A stretch of DNA of 64,000 bases from Terfezia claveryi (lineage: Eukaryota; Ascomycota; Pezizomycetes; Pezizales; Pezizaceae). Position numbers and translations under genes: made by a program. The notes below the pieces were generated by a model. It did no database searches and was not told the DNA's origin. It was given only the letters and a program-made list of their open reading frames with translations. The DNA lies in the NCBI GenBank assembly GCA_015179025.1, contig WHUX01000058.1, forward strand, positions 1-64,000, given 5' to 3'. Numbering within the stretch: the stretch's first letter is position 1; each line of letters opens with the position of its first letter. Of the stretch, positions 53,580-64,000 are shown piece after piece.

Positions 53580-54286
53580 TCTAGGAGACCCTCATTACGA
53601 TACTCAACAATACTAAGAGTATGCTATAGGAGACTTAATCCCAGCAGGAAGCAGCAACCCCACAGCGGCAACCAGTGGATTTTAAAGCTAGGGATGATGT
53701 GCTGCTGGCTACAGCCCACCTGCCATCCTCATATGCAAATCCAGTCACCGACGGTAACAAACTATGCCATCGCTACACGAGGCCGTTTAAAGTAATATGG
53801 GTAAGAGAGAATGCCGCAAAGCTGGAATTGTCAAGGGACTTGGGGATAGGGGAAGTGCAGAATATAGAGGTGCTGAAGAGGTATCTACAGGAGTAAGGGG
53901 AAGGGAAGGATGGCGACCCAGAGAGAGTAGCATTGCCGCCGCCCCCACTGAGACGAGTGGTGGATGGAGAAGTGCAAAAAGTAGAGAGGATAGTGGACCA
54001 CGAGAGGACAGGAACAAATAGGAGGAATTGAAAGTACTTAGTAAAATGGAGGGGATTTAATGATAAGCATAATAAGTGGTTGTTAAAGGAACAGCTGAAG
54101 GACAGCAAGAAATATGTAGATAACTACTACAGAATGAAAGGGCTGGAACTGGTAGAATAGAGAATGTCAAGAGGAGAAATGAGAGAGAGGTACGGGAGGG
54201 TTAGAAAGATCACCATTAAAGTAAAGAAGGGCGCAGATGGATGAATTTTTATTGAGTTAATTGTATTATTTTATAGGAGGAGGCAG
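53580..54286 (+). pseudogene. Element A Pol C-terminus with chromodomain
   Basis: After element D the frame resumes with QPVDFKARDDVLLATAHLP and GNKLCHRYTRPFKVIWVREN, the end of the integrase (GPF-like). A chromodomain follows: VERIVDHERTGTNRRN, one stop, then KYLVKWRGFNDKHNKWLLKE (53990-54150). Chromodomains direct chromovirus integration to chromatin marks, usually H3K9 methylation. The polypurine tract lies at about 54276-54286. Confidence 0.78.
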
Positions 54287-54380
54287 TGTAGAGGTATCTT
54301 GGCAAGCTTGGCATAAGTATATAGAGCGGACGGGGGAGTTAGAGGAGAGGGGCAACAATGTATGAACACAGATTATTACA
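54287..54380 (+). repeat. Right LTR of element A
   Basis: 94 bp, TGTAGAGG to ATTACA, followed by the target duplication ATTGG (54381-54385). Confidence 0.88.
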
Positions 54381-54385
54381 ATTGG

Positions 54386-57300
54386 CCAATGGATTAGAAT
54401 CAGTATCGCGACAATATGGCTTTATCTGTCGGACTTGTCTACCGCAACCTGGCTAGTGTACCCTATCATCTCCCAAACTCCCACGCGGCACTGAAAAAAA
54501 TCAGAATAGATCCTGTTCGTTGGTTGTACAACCAGATCCAGGTAAGCATATCCGGGTGTAATAACAATGATCTAGTGGGATTTTACTCCGCTGATGGTTC
54601 ATTGGATTTCAGGGTTAACACTATGGTTGTAAATGAGCCTACCTCCAGCATCGTTCAACTAATTATTCATTACTGGTAGGTACTACACCCAAGAACTAAG
54701 GATGCGATGCCTACCCACCACCGCTCATCGCCAGCTTGCCCAAGTCATTCACCTTACAACTCACCCAGCCATTATCATGCACATTGGAATGCAAAAAAGC
54801 ATTCGCACCTTATGCCCATATGGAGGACTTCTCTATTCGTGGTATCCACTTCACTGCAGTCAACCCAATTCCTATGTGACAGAATCGTCACTGCGTTTGT
54901 ATCTCACAATCTCACATCTGTCACCTATTATCCCTATTGAGAAACACCTTGCCATGTCATTAGATTGTGTTAAAGACGCGTCTGATTTGGCGATTGGCTT
55001 GTGCCAACCAGACTACGTCTGAAGGTGGATCATGACTACCTAAAGGAGCTCTCGTGACTAGTCTAACCTCAATCAATGGACATTCCCTAGCCATGATATA
55101 GCAGACCGAAAATACCACCACCGGAGCAAGAGGCTCGGAGCAGTTCCGCCAACTAGGACCCCAGGCTGAGGCAATCTTTAACACCTCAATTGCCCTCCTT
55201 GTTGGAGATTCACGTAGTGCGTCCATAAACTTGCACTCGAGCAGCAACATTGACATCATTCTAGTCCATCCTAGACAACTCAGCACGAGAACCGGACCTG
55301 ACCTCAAGGTTAATAGTTACAAATGCCGACAGCACCACCCATAATGCTGCCCCATCTGCTATCATATCACAGAGGACCAAGGCTTAATTTCTCCTTTGTT
55401 AAGGAGTTGGAGGTTGAAAAAAAACAAGTTAGCTGAGGGTGAGATTGAAGAGGCCATGATGAGGGCGTTCAGGGTGTAAAAGGCTTTGCAGATAACATAG
55501 GTATATTCGGTTGCTAACTTAATCTCACAGTGGATGCAAGGACCATTGAAAATGGTACAATCGCGGGGAGATTTCGCTCACGACATTTTGTATACATATT
55601 AAAAGGAAGTAACGATGATTGGTTTATTTTACAAAGTTACTTGATTTAATCTATAGGTCTTTTCAGTTTTTCTTATTTCTTATTTTTCTTTTATTCCCGA
55701 GCCGGAGAACCACTGCCTGTCATCACCACGACGGAATGTCCACTAGCTTACACATCTCTCTACAGTGGGTACTGCATCCGAACATTTTTCAGTGCAATCT
55801 AGATGGCAGGTCGGGTTAAAACTGTGCAAGGGGCATTGGAACCGGAAACGGAAATGCAGTTTTATTCGTCGGGAATTCCTGAGGAGAGGGACTCTTACAA
55901 CTTCACCAGGTTCAGGTTGACGTCCTCTCGTTGTAGTTCTGACAACAAAGGAGGTGCGAAGCGACAAAAAATATGACACGGCTTCTCATAAATATCAGCA
56001 CCACCAATGACCTGATGCTCTACCTTCGCGGACAACTCACATCATAATTTATTCGTTCTCTTATTTGGAACACCTGCATATTCATGGATATGTATATTAT
56101 TTAAGCTAAATAACACGCTTGATCATTGAAACACCCCCGAAGGTACTAGGTTACTTAGTCTGCACACTGCTACCACCCTGACCAACCAAACCGTGAGCAC
56201 CTCCCCCATTGGGATTCTAGAATAGCGTCGATATGTACCCGGTTTACTTCCCAAGCGGGCCCTCCTTCTCTTAGCTGTTGGCTTTCCTAGTCTGGCCGCT
56301 GCCGCTCTAATGTCCTGTTAATAAGCAATCTAATGAGGGAAAGCTCTTGTTCCGAGGTCTAGGTAGGGATGAAAGTTCCCAGCAGCGAACATAGTTTTAA
56401 TCCCAGCAATTTGCAAACAAAGAGCCTTACGCCCCTATCTGTAAGATTACGAGGTTATGCAGCGGAGGAATCGTGAAGAGAATTGTTCGTGTATATTCAA
56501 AGAGGAGAGGTATCTAGATATCGCTATAGGCTTATTGCTATGGTCCTAGTGCTCTACTTCCAAAGAGATGTTTTCCTGCGTACTTTCCGGCTCTTTTATC
56601 CTTCGCAGTCCTTTCCCAATTGCCCCGATTAGGGATCCTGACGTTATTCCCTGCAGTCCCAATTGTCTCTTTTTGGTTGCTTACCCTCGTGACCCTTCAT
56701 GGGTACTAGCGAGAGTTATTCACAACACTATCGGAGATCCACGTTGCGGCAGTCAGAAGAGCAAGTGGTAGTGTTATCGTTGGAGTTACCACAAGAATTG
56801 AAGGGTTTCGTGATTGATATTTGTCCTCAAGAATTTGGAGCTCCTCATCTGCATTTAAGATTACAGTAGACCTTTATCACTGTGACATTCTGTATAATGA
56901 ACTTTCTTCACATTTAAGGCCAATAATCTAGAAGAATCTGTCAGAATTACTAAATAGCAATTAATTTCCAGTGAAAATACTTAGTGCACCAATGGGTAAT
57001 CGTCCCTAGTTGCCATTGGCATGATACAGAATTGCATCTCAAACTTCGTGCTCATGTCAGCTAACTGCGTGTGCATGTCGAGCTTCAAGTTGATGATTTC
57101 CTAGGACACAATATCGTCAGCCAGACCAAACTCCACGAGTGAGAATACGAAGCTTACACCTTGGTACGGTCGGTGTATTGAGTCTCAAGTCGGGAAACAT
57201 GAGGCTCTAGTGAACTATTAAACTTACCCTGCCGTTATGAATCCCCAACACTATAGTAGAACCTCTGCTGGTGTTGAATGAACGTTTGTGCCTCATGGGT

Positions 57301-58007
57301 GGACTCATATTCCTTCACTGGAAGACATTTTTTCACGGAGGGGTGACCAATGAAATTTGACATTTGAGTGTTGATTAGTGGATCTTAATATCGTGTAGAG
57401 CCATGGTCGGCTTCGCTATAGTATGGGTACATTCACAAGCAGGAAAATCCCATAAACAGCGGTCTGTATTTTAGATGACCTTCAAAGCACATTGCTACTT
57501 ACATGCACCCCTCCGGTACGAAGCTCATGGTACCCTCGCTTAGGTTTCGCCACCGAGTTATTCAGAAAATGGGTGAACAAAGAAGGAAACCCTCTATATT
57601 GTGCCAGTGTTGAATTTTCTACTATGGCAAAGAACAAAGGATGAAAACAATGTCAAGCATTGATATCGAGCCACTTAACGTTACGAGACTGTAAGACTCT
57701 GGCAACTTCTCACTCATTCTTCACCTCGTACGCCACATACCACGGCTTTCCAGGCTCCGTCCTCAATTCTATCCTCTTTTCATCTTGGGGTAGTAGGCTT
57801 GGGGTTCCAGCTGCACCGTGAGGCGACAACTTCATTTCGCTGTGAGTAGATTAACACAGATATCACCAAGAATATACTGTAAGATATGCTCAAGCAAGGG
57901 GACGTGAACAGAGAGGAGTATTATGGAGCCTATCTGACAAGCTGCTCAACCTAGGCTTAAGAATCTGCCTTTGCCGCTGGAACGCTGTTGTGACCTGCGC
58001 TGCAAAT
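54386..58007. other. Gene-poor stretch
   Basis: No gene is recognised. A plus-strand frame from ATG 54416 to 54679 starts 31 bp beyond element A and has a plausible GT..AG pair inside, but the peptide matches nothing known and splicing leads to a stop. A 115-codon minus-strand frame at 54960-55307 is likewise unrecognised. The rest is unique sequence. Confidence 0.35.
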
Positions 58008-60796
58008 ATGAGTAGAACGAGAGGGGATCCAAAGACGCCGCAAAAGTTCAAACTGCAGAATCCCTCCAGAGAATATAATCCCTCCCCATACATTGCCCTC
58101 AGTCCTGGACCTAAACACAGCACTGTACAAAGGTCACCACATTATTTCGGCGATGATGGGAGTACGAGTGCTCCTGTCACTATACCAGCACAATCAGGAT
58201 CGGAGCCCATTCTCCGCAAACGACCAGCCCCAGATCATAAGGAAGCTGCCGATGAACCAAGCCGCCGCACGAAATTGTATCAGTTTTATAATTCGCGATA
58301 TGACCATAGGCCTCCACCGCTGATGAACGAGGAACCGGTTATTGGCCCCAGTGGGGCCTGGATATATGGCTCTGATGCGAACAAGGCAGTCAACGACATG
58401 CCACGACCAGTGCCGATGGTATACTACCCTATGGGAATCTACAATTACAAGAAAGGAGGTCCTGCAAATACTGTTGGACAACCTTTCCGAGTGGACGCAA
58501 CAGACAATGTCTTTGCCCCATTACCTACCGGTCTTGAGGATTATTCTGAGAGCGCAATGTCCAAAATGGCCATGGACGCCCTCGGTGACAAAGAATGGTT
58601 AAAGAATATGGCTGGCTTTGATCCTGCGTACATGTTGCAGAATAAACTTCTCAAACAAGGGCCTACAACCTCCGCAGCAATGGCTCAAGCGGCAAATACC
58701 TGGGTCGAGCTAGATTATGACCACCCATTGAAAGTCAGAAGGAGGCAAATGTTACCCACTTTGCCCGATTATGCAGACCAACCTTCGCTGTACTTAGAAT
58801 ATAAGTCTATAATGGAAAGACTTGACCGGCTCAAGACACAACATTTTAAAGGAGCCTTGCCATTCAAGCCGCTCCCAGAAAATGCCACTACAGAAGACAA
58901 GGCCAAGCTTACTGCATACAATACGCAAGCAGAGGCGATACTTACAGCGGGTATCGATAAATATAAGGAATTGGCAACTCAGCTGCACCCCGGGATAGCG
59001 AATGACAGTATTCGCAGGGTAAAACCTATACTCCTGGAAGGGGCTGCAAAGCTCCAATTTCAGTTAGACTTTAAGACAGAGCTAAGGCGCCTGCACGACA
59101 TTCAGCGAGAGTCAAAGGCGATGACCCATCAGCATGACATTGTTTGGAAGGACAAAATTAGTGACAGCGCAGAAATTCGGAGGAATAAGACCAATCACCG
59201 TAGGCAATTACGCGCGGAGTTTCAAGACGCAATAATGCGCGCGGATGCACAAAAGGAAATTACCTATGGATGGGTTGAACAAGAGGGTGGGAAGACTGCA
59301 TGGTTGGAAAGTCGTCAGGCTCGGAAGTCAGATGGAGCTGTGCCACAGGATAGAGCTACATTGCCGGTGGTTATGAGCAGATGGTTAGTGGAAAGTGCAT
59401 CAGGGAAGGTTATGTCAAAAGCATCAATTGGTAAACAGTCCGGTTCCTACATATACGAAGACACTGTGATGAGATCTCGATCGCCGAGTGAAGCTGCTGA
59501 GTATCCTGAAACCTCACCACTGACTTGGAGTATACTGGGCGAGGCTTCGAATATCATCGAGAAACACAATATTACGTGCGGCGTGTCTAATGGTGCAGAT
59601 TGTGGTGATTCACAAGCGTTGGAGCCACTGACTTACATAAACACCCAGCCTGGTGGACTCGAAGCGGCTAGGGATTATATCAAAAAGGCAGCAAGGCTCA
59701 AGAGCTTGTTTTTGATCTTGGAGGCAGCTATGAAAAAGGTTAGTGCTGAGAAGGAAATTGCCCATCAGGATTTGGATAAAGCTTCTGAGTCTGACCTACT
59801 ACCCCTATCCACATACCGCCAATTCTCTGATCACGGCGAGGAGATGGTCGATGCCCCAGCCCTTGGAAATTCAAGGGCCCGCTTAGCAGAAGCCAACACG
59901 AGCAGGCAGAAGTATCAGTCCAGCTCTGGCACTGAATCAGAAGACTCAGAGAGCTCTGCAGAAGACACAGAGAGCTTCAGAGAAGACTCACCACCAAGGC
60001 CCATCGGTACCGCTATCCATGAGCTACCAGACGGAGCTTCGTATGAAACCAGTGCTAGGATGGCACGGCAGGTAAACCAGCGCAGCAGCAGTGCAAAACC
60101 ATCCGTCCACTTTACTCCCCCAGATAAGAAGAAAGAGGGACCGAAGACCCCACCGAAACAAAGCACATGGCTTCCGCCAAGGCTACCTACGCCGAGGTCA
60201 GCCCTTAAGAAGTCCTCGCTTAGGACAATTACAACCTCGATGTCCACAGACGCTTCACAGATGCTCGTAGACTCAAGTCCAGCTGCGGCCGTAACCTCAC
60301 CCCAACGAGAGCGTGGCAGTGGCACTGGGCCAAGGGCTGGCTGGGTAGGCCGAGTGGCTCGGGTGTCAAACCCCAGAGTGACACAAACACAGTCACTGCA
60401 AGCAGAGCCAACTCAGTTGAGGAGGGGAAGGAGTGCAAGCAAGCAGCCCGCACCACCCGCCGACCCGAAGCCTATCAAATTATCTTCTCCGATGCCAGCA
60501 CCCTTGCCTCAGAGGCCTATTCACGGGCAAAGTAGGGCTAGTCGTGGTGGGCGTGGTGGACGTGGTGGGCGTATTGGGGGACGTAAGGGGCCACGCACGC
60601 CGACCCCAGAGGAAGAGGAAGACGAAGACACACAGAGCGAAGGGCAGAGTGAAGAACAAGGCCAGACAGCGAGTGAGAGCCAGGAGAAGACTCCAAAGCG
60701 CTCGGCGAGGAATAGTAGTCCAAAGTTTTCTGGAGACCAAGGTCTCATTGAGGAAGATTCGGCACAATCTATAAATGTTTGGAAGGAGGAAGAGGG

Positions 60797-60835
<39 letters not shown>

Positions 60836-60968
60836 AGAGGAGGAAGAGGAAGAGGAGGAGGAGGAGGAGGAGGAGGAGGAGGAGGAGGAGGAGGAGGAGG
60901 AGGAGGAGGAGGAGGAGGAGGAGGAGGAGGAGGAGGAGGAGGAGGAGGAGGAGAGTGAGGGTGAGTAG
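58008..60968 (+). CDS. Large hypothetical protein with RGG motifs and long poly-Glu tail
   Basis: An uninterrupted frame with first ATG at 58008 encodes 986 residues. Residues about 100-560 look ordered, with helical stretches such as LYLEYKSIMERLDRLKTQHF and LQFQLDFKTELRRLHDIQRE. The remainder is low-complexity. It has Ser/Glu acidic blocks (SGTESEDSESSAEDTESFRE), Pro/Lys basic linkers, and an RGG box (RGGRGGRGGRIGGRKG, about 850-865) that suggests RNA binding. It ends in more than 60 glutamates encoded by GAG/GAA repeats. No known domain is recognised. The codon pattern is even and the frame undisturbed, so it is likely expressed. An acidic tail plus RGG would suit a nuclear or nucleolar protein, but that is inference only. 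Confidence 0.65.
60783..60957 (+). repeat. GAG/GAA microsatellite encoding poly-Glu
   Basis: The trinucleotide run begins with mixed GAG/GAA and becomes pure GAG for over 30 units. In-frame length changes are expected between strains. The other frames give the spurious poly-Arg, poly-Leu and poly-Ser readings. Confidence 0.92.
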
Positions 60969-62335
60969 TTTGTGGTAATCATGAGGTGATAAGTCTAGTT
61001 GCTCGGGTGATACCAATTATGAAAGTTGAAGGTCAATGCATGACAGTGCACTACAGTGTGTACTGGGTGGGAAACGAACTGAACGTAAGGAACTACGTGC
61101 TTGCCGTAATGAATATTAACGGATGTAATTATGGGGAGGAATACTCCTAGAGGAAGAGAGGTGGGGATGTTGACATTAATCGTTGATAACAACTAGTATA
61201 TCTCGGTGGAGGATACTGCGTTTAGAATTAGGCCTCCTAGATTATATATTATCATCTAAGTTCGCTTGGATAGTCTTGATCAAGAGCGACAACGGAGGGC
61301 AACCAGACGGTTTAGATAATTGGTTGGTAGCAGACAAGCTAAGTCGGGTTTAGCCGAATGGAAACCTCCGCTTACCTCCGCTTACCTCTGTATAGGGATC
61401 ATGTGAGAATTTATTACGTGATGACATAGATTTAGATTCAGGGTAATCTTTTATTGCATATGTTTATTTGCTTGGTGCAAATATACTTAAACAGGAAATA
61501 TCTAGCGTCGTTCACATGCTTCTGGTTTCGACGCCAATCTGTGGCACAGTAATGCCACATTTCTATATGACATACTGTATCTATTACTAGGATTACTCGG
61601 ATATTACCAAAGTCCTGTGTAAGTGTAGCCCACACCTGCCAACAACAATAACGCATGCATGAGGTATTCGTGATGAGCCAGATTATTCATGTCCACTATG
61701 CCGTAGGAGGAAAGCGCACATCATATGTCGACATGAGAACATTCCTAGACTACAAGAGGCAGTGGCTTGGAAAATTCTTACGAACTTTACTAAAGGTTTC
61801 AATTCCGTAATGGACTGGTTCGTTGCGGAATCAAGTCCATTTCGGTATTGACCAGTCCATACGGGTATGGACTGAATCCCGGAACGGGCCAGAGCAAATA
61901 TATGTTCGTTATAAGTATCGTATCCTTATAAACGGGAGTTTACTGTAACACAAAGACTGAGTTAATAAAGAAAACAAAAAAATGATATGGACGCTACCTA
62001 AATACTATGTGGTACTATTACTGGTGGGCAAGCGACAGAAATCAACCCCTACATACACGATAAACTGTAAGAGGGGTAGCTAATATAGACAACAAATCAC
62101 CATGACCTTATGAGAAAGAATAGAAGATGGTTAACTTATAAAGACAAGAAATCACCGTGAAAGCAGTGCACGAATCTTTCTGACAATTCAATCCAATGAC
62201 TCGTTAAACAACAACAGATTGTCAACCATTCTAATGCCGTGCTCAGGAAGAATAAGAGAGCCATAGCAGATACCTGAAAGTCATCCGAGATCTAAGTGAA
62301 TATTCCTTGAATACACTACCTATCCATGAATTCCA
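60969..62335. other. Intergenic sequence with dispersed repeat
   Basis: No gene is recognised. A hairpin (ATGGACTGGT with ACCAGTCCAT, 61808-61858) is followed by the third copy of the dispersed repeat at 61888-62045. GCTTACCTCC is doubled at 61370-61390. Confidence 0.4.
61888..62045. repeat. Dispersed repeat family, copy 3
   Basis: Matches 4997-5115 (TTCGTTATAAGTATCGTATC, CTGTAACACAAAGACTGAGT, GTGGTACTATTACTGG) with a few short insertions such as ATAAACGGGAG. Confidence 0.65.
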
Positions 62336-62339
62336 GCCC

Positions 62340-62990
62340 AGTCATAGTCGATCAGCATGAACTCATTTTTATCATTTCCAGAATATTCATCTCCCGAATA
62401 TCGCCGTGGACCATGCCCGATTCATGAAGCTTGGTAATGACAGAACAAATTTTTCTCCCAAGCTTCGAGATGCTCTCGGTTTTCACACCAGCCTCGTTCA
62501 GTACCCTCCACGACTCACCCAGAAAATCCATTACAACCATGAACCACCCTCCATCGAGCCTTTCGAACCCTAACAGTTCAGGCGCAAACCCTTTATTTGC
62601 GCACCAAATGAACACCTTTTCCATATAGGGGAACAAACTTGACACAGATAAGCTGATTGGCATCAGTCCACCCCTGGAATATCAGGGCATTTGAATTCTA
62701 TCTTGAGCACCTTAACGTACGTGAACTTCTGTAGTTGACAGCTACCAAGGTGAACAAAAGCTTCTTGGTATGGGAAGATATTGGGGATATCTGGGATAGA
62801 TAGATCCTGCAGAGTTTGTGTGAGATGTTGGTTGGTATAACAATCGAATAGGGTATCCTGAGCTATCTTTAGAGCAGTGAGCTTCTGAGCAAGCTCATGA
62901 TATCCTGCTTCGTTTGAGCTGTGAAAATCCAACACTGCAGAACCAAACGCTTCAGCAGTAACTCGCTGCGTGTATGCAATACCTGCAAAG
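62340..62990 (-). pseudogene. Kinase-like pseudogene (fungal HGDIR-type)
   Basis: Read in shifting frames the minus strand gives DANQLICVKFV, then FIWCANKGFAPELLGFERLD, GGWFMVVMDFL, SVITKLHESGMVHGDIREMN and, after a one-base shift, NEFMLIDYDWAGIHG. This is the pattern of a fungal protein-kinase-like family whose catalytic loop reads HGDIRxxNIL and whose metal-binding motif is DxDW. At least three frame breaks (near 62375, 62635 and 62690) make it a pseudogene unless several tiny introns exist. The upstream part (62663-62935) has QKLTALKIAQDTLFDCY and is probably the N-terminal domain. Confidence 0.6.
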
Positions 62991-63014
62991 GAAATCTGAA
63001 CACTGACAAGAGAG

Positions 63015-63090
63015 AGACATCCCGAGCATGCGGAATTCAGACATCCTGAGCATGCGGAATTCAGACATCTCGAGCATGCGGAATTAGTGA
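63015..63090. repeat. Minisatellite ATTCAGACATC, second location
   Basis: Three units of GACATCCCGAGCATGCGGAA / TTCAGACATCTCGAGCATGC lie between the two divergent genes. It is the same family as 2015-2375, with period 24 here against 22-23 there. Confidence 0.8.
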
Positions 63091-63343
63091 AAAAGTGATT
63101 GCCTCACACTGTAGGAACCTGAAGAAACCTTAGCAATTCCGAATCTAGAATATTTGCTTGTGTTTCATCAAAGTAATCGTCATCAGTATTCATGGATTGG
63201 AAATTCTCACGCTAAAGTCGTCGCTACACTTGAAATTTGGCTTTGCCAAGTTAATAACCAAGACCCTCTCTGCGTTCGGCCCTTTGGCCAGACCTCTCTC
63301 GCAGGGACCTTGGCTTGATAAGGTACCCTCGCCATCAAAGATG

Positions 63344-64000
63344 CGGATCGGAAGTCCACGGGAGACGTACGAGCTCCCAAACTCAGGTAATCCTGCAGTT
63401 TTGAGGTACAATGAAATCCGGCAAACGATTATCGAATATCTAGATCGTTCCACTCAAGTCTTTGTCGTCACACTTGTTATTGCATCTAGCACCAGACTGC
63501 CTTCTGTGCAGGTAGGAATCGGTATTCATGAGAACCAGACAAATGACTTTTTCACTCCGCTTCAGCAGTTATGCGACGGGGTTTCCCTTGGCCTTATGAC
63601 AGGTAGAATCAAAATCAATCTTTCGGGCACCCCCAGCGATCCTGGCAACACCAGGTATGAAGAATATGGCATCATTCGGTTGCTACCTTAAAGATCGCAA
63701 TAGTGATAAAATCTATGGCATTACATGTGCTCATCCCTTTACAATTTATGGGGAAGATGAAAAAGTGGTTACTGCACAACAACTACTTGAGATACTACCA
63801 GTGGGGACAATTGTTACCCAACCCTCGGACAATGACGTGAAATATATTATCAATGAGAAGGAAGAATTTGTCAATCAACAGATAGTGAAGATTGGGAAAA
63901 TGGAAAGTAGCGAATACCCAGAGAGGGAACGACGCAGACTTGAGAAGGAGAAGAAAGCACAACAAGGGCAAGAGGCCTTACTTATCGAATTGAAAGACGC
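63344..64000 (+). pseudogene. Fungal protease-fold-like gene, frame-broken or spliced, runs off the window
   Basis: From about 63344 the frame reads MRIGSPRETYELPNSGNPAV, RYNEIRQTIIEYLDRST and PSVQVGIGIHENQTNDFFTP to a stop at 63691. One base out of frame from about 63660 a second piece reads MASFGCYLKDRNSDKIYGIT CAH with further sequence to the window end (ESSEYPERERRRLEKEKKAQ). The FGCYL…YGITCAH wording resembles the start of a trypsin-like fold (GITCAH containing the His of the triad). A single-base change or an unrecognised intron joins the two halves. Family name not recognised; function uncertain. It is divergent from the kinase-like pseudogene. Confidence 0.45.

Larger units (their letters stand above)
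29663..54380 (+). mobile_element. Element A: Ty3/gypsy chromovirus with 94-bp LTRs, interrupted by B(C) and D
   Basis: Short direct repeats at both ends (29663-29756 and 54287-54380, TGTAGAGG...ATTACA) are flanked by the identical 5-bp target duplication ATTGG. A purine tract (AGGAGGAGGCAG) precedes the right LTR. A primer-site-like TGGTAG follows the left one. The order Gag, protease, RT, RNase H, integrase, chromodomain is that of a chromovirus. Inserted in it are B with C (31987-47945, at the protease) and D (50954-53579, between integrase and chromodomain). Without inserts A is about 6.1 kb. Coding frames carry many TAG/TGA stops at Gln, Trp and Arg positions. Confidence 0.88.

Noticed and set aside
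60480..61016. Poly-Leu, poly-Ser and poly-Arg proteins on both strands
   Set aside because: Alternative readings of the GAG microsatellite that encodes poly-Glu in the real frame.

Overview
The window reads as nuclear DNA of a filamentous ascomycete fungus. Genes are split by short GT..AG introns of about 50-150 nt, a fungal-type Mediator subunit 19 (Rox3) gene is present, and almost every recognisable mobile element is of a type common in fungi: Ty3/gypsy, Ty1/copia, pogo, Tc1/mariner, PIF/Harbinger and a LINE fragment. Older elements carry many C-to-T type stops, as expected from RIP or methyl-cytosine decay. A repeat-rich ascomycete such as a Pezizomycete would fit, but the species cannot be read from the sequence.

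Left part (1-19.6 kb). A decayed Harbinger Myb gene at the left edge is followed by a cluster of minisatellites (0.9-3.1 kb). Next come a Tc1/mariner deletion derivative (3.4-4.6 kb), a broken ferric-reductase-like gene and a divergent tiny MADS-box gene (5.6-7.1 kb). A Harbinger transposon (transposase plus Myb-like partner) carries a pogo-type MITE at its left side, and that MITE carries a foldback MITE in its own terminal repeat (7.3-10.9 kb). Then follow a cell-wall-integrity-type MAP kinase pseudogene, a MITE, a LINE tail, a second copy of the mariner derivative, a small conserved-looking fungal protein, a 2OG-Fe(II) dioxygenase-like gene and a G-rich degenerate repeat array.

Middle part (19.6-29.6 kb). 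This is mostly gene-poor. It holds one clear housekeeping gene (MED19), a two-exon Gln/Pro-rich small gene and decayed coding fragments.

Nested retrotransposon block (29,663-54,380). Element A is a chromodomain-bearing Ty3/gypsy element with unusually short 94-bp LTRs and a 5-bp target duplication ATTGG. It was broken in its protease region by element B, a Ty1/copia element in the opposite orientation (470-bp LTRs, target duplication CAGAC). B was broken in its left LTR by element C, a 10.4-kb Ty3/gypsy element with 1.05-kb LTRs that differ at only about six positions. C is nearly intact and is the most interesting object here. It has Gag-protease and Pol frames joined by a canonical -1 frameshift heptamer with a predicted pseudoknot, an extra third ORF behind its own TATA box, and a stem-loop repeated five times in each LTR and once in pol. 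A is also interrupted between integrase and chromodomain by element D, a 2.6-kb foldback element made almost entirely of two giant inverted arms.

Right part (54.4-64 kb). After a gene-poor stretch there is a 987-residue low-complexity protein gene ending in a very long poly-glutamate tract. A kinase-like pseudogene and a divergent gene resembling a fungal protease-fold family follow at the right edge, separated by the same 22-bp minisatellite that occurs 61 kb away at the left end.
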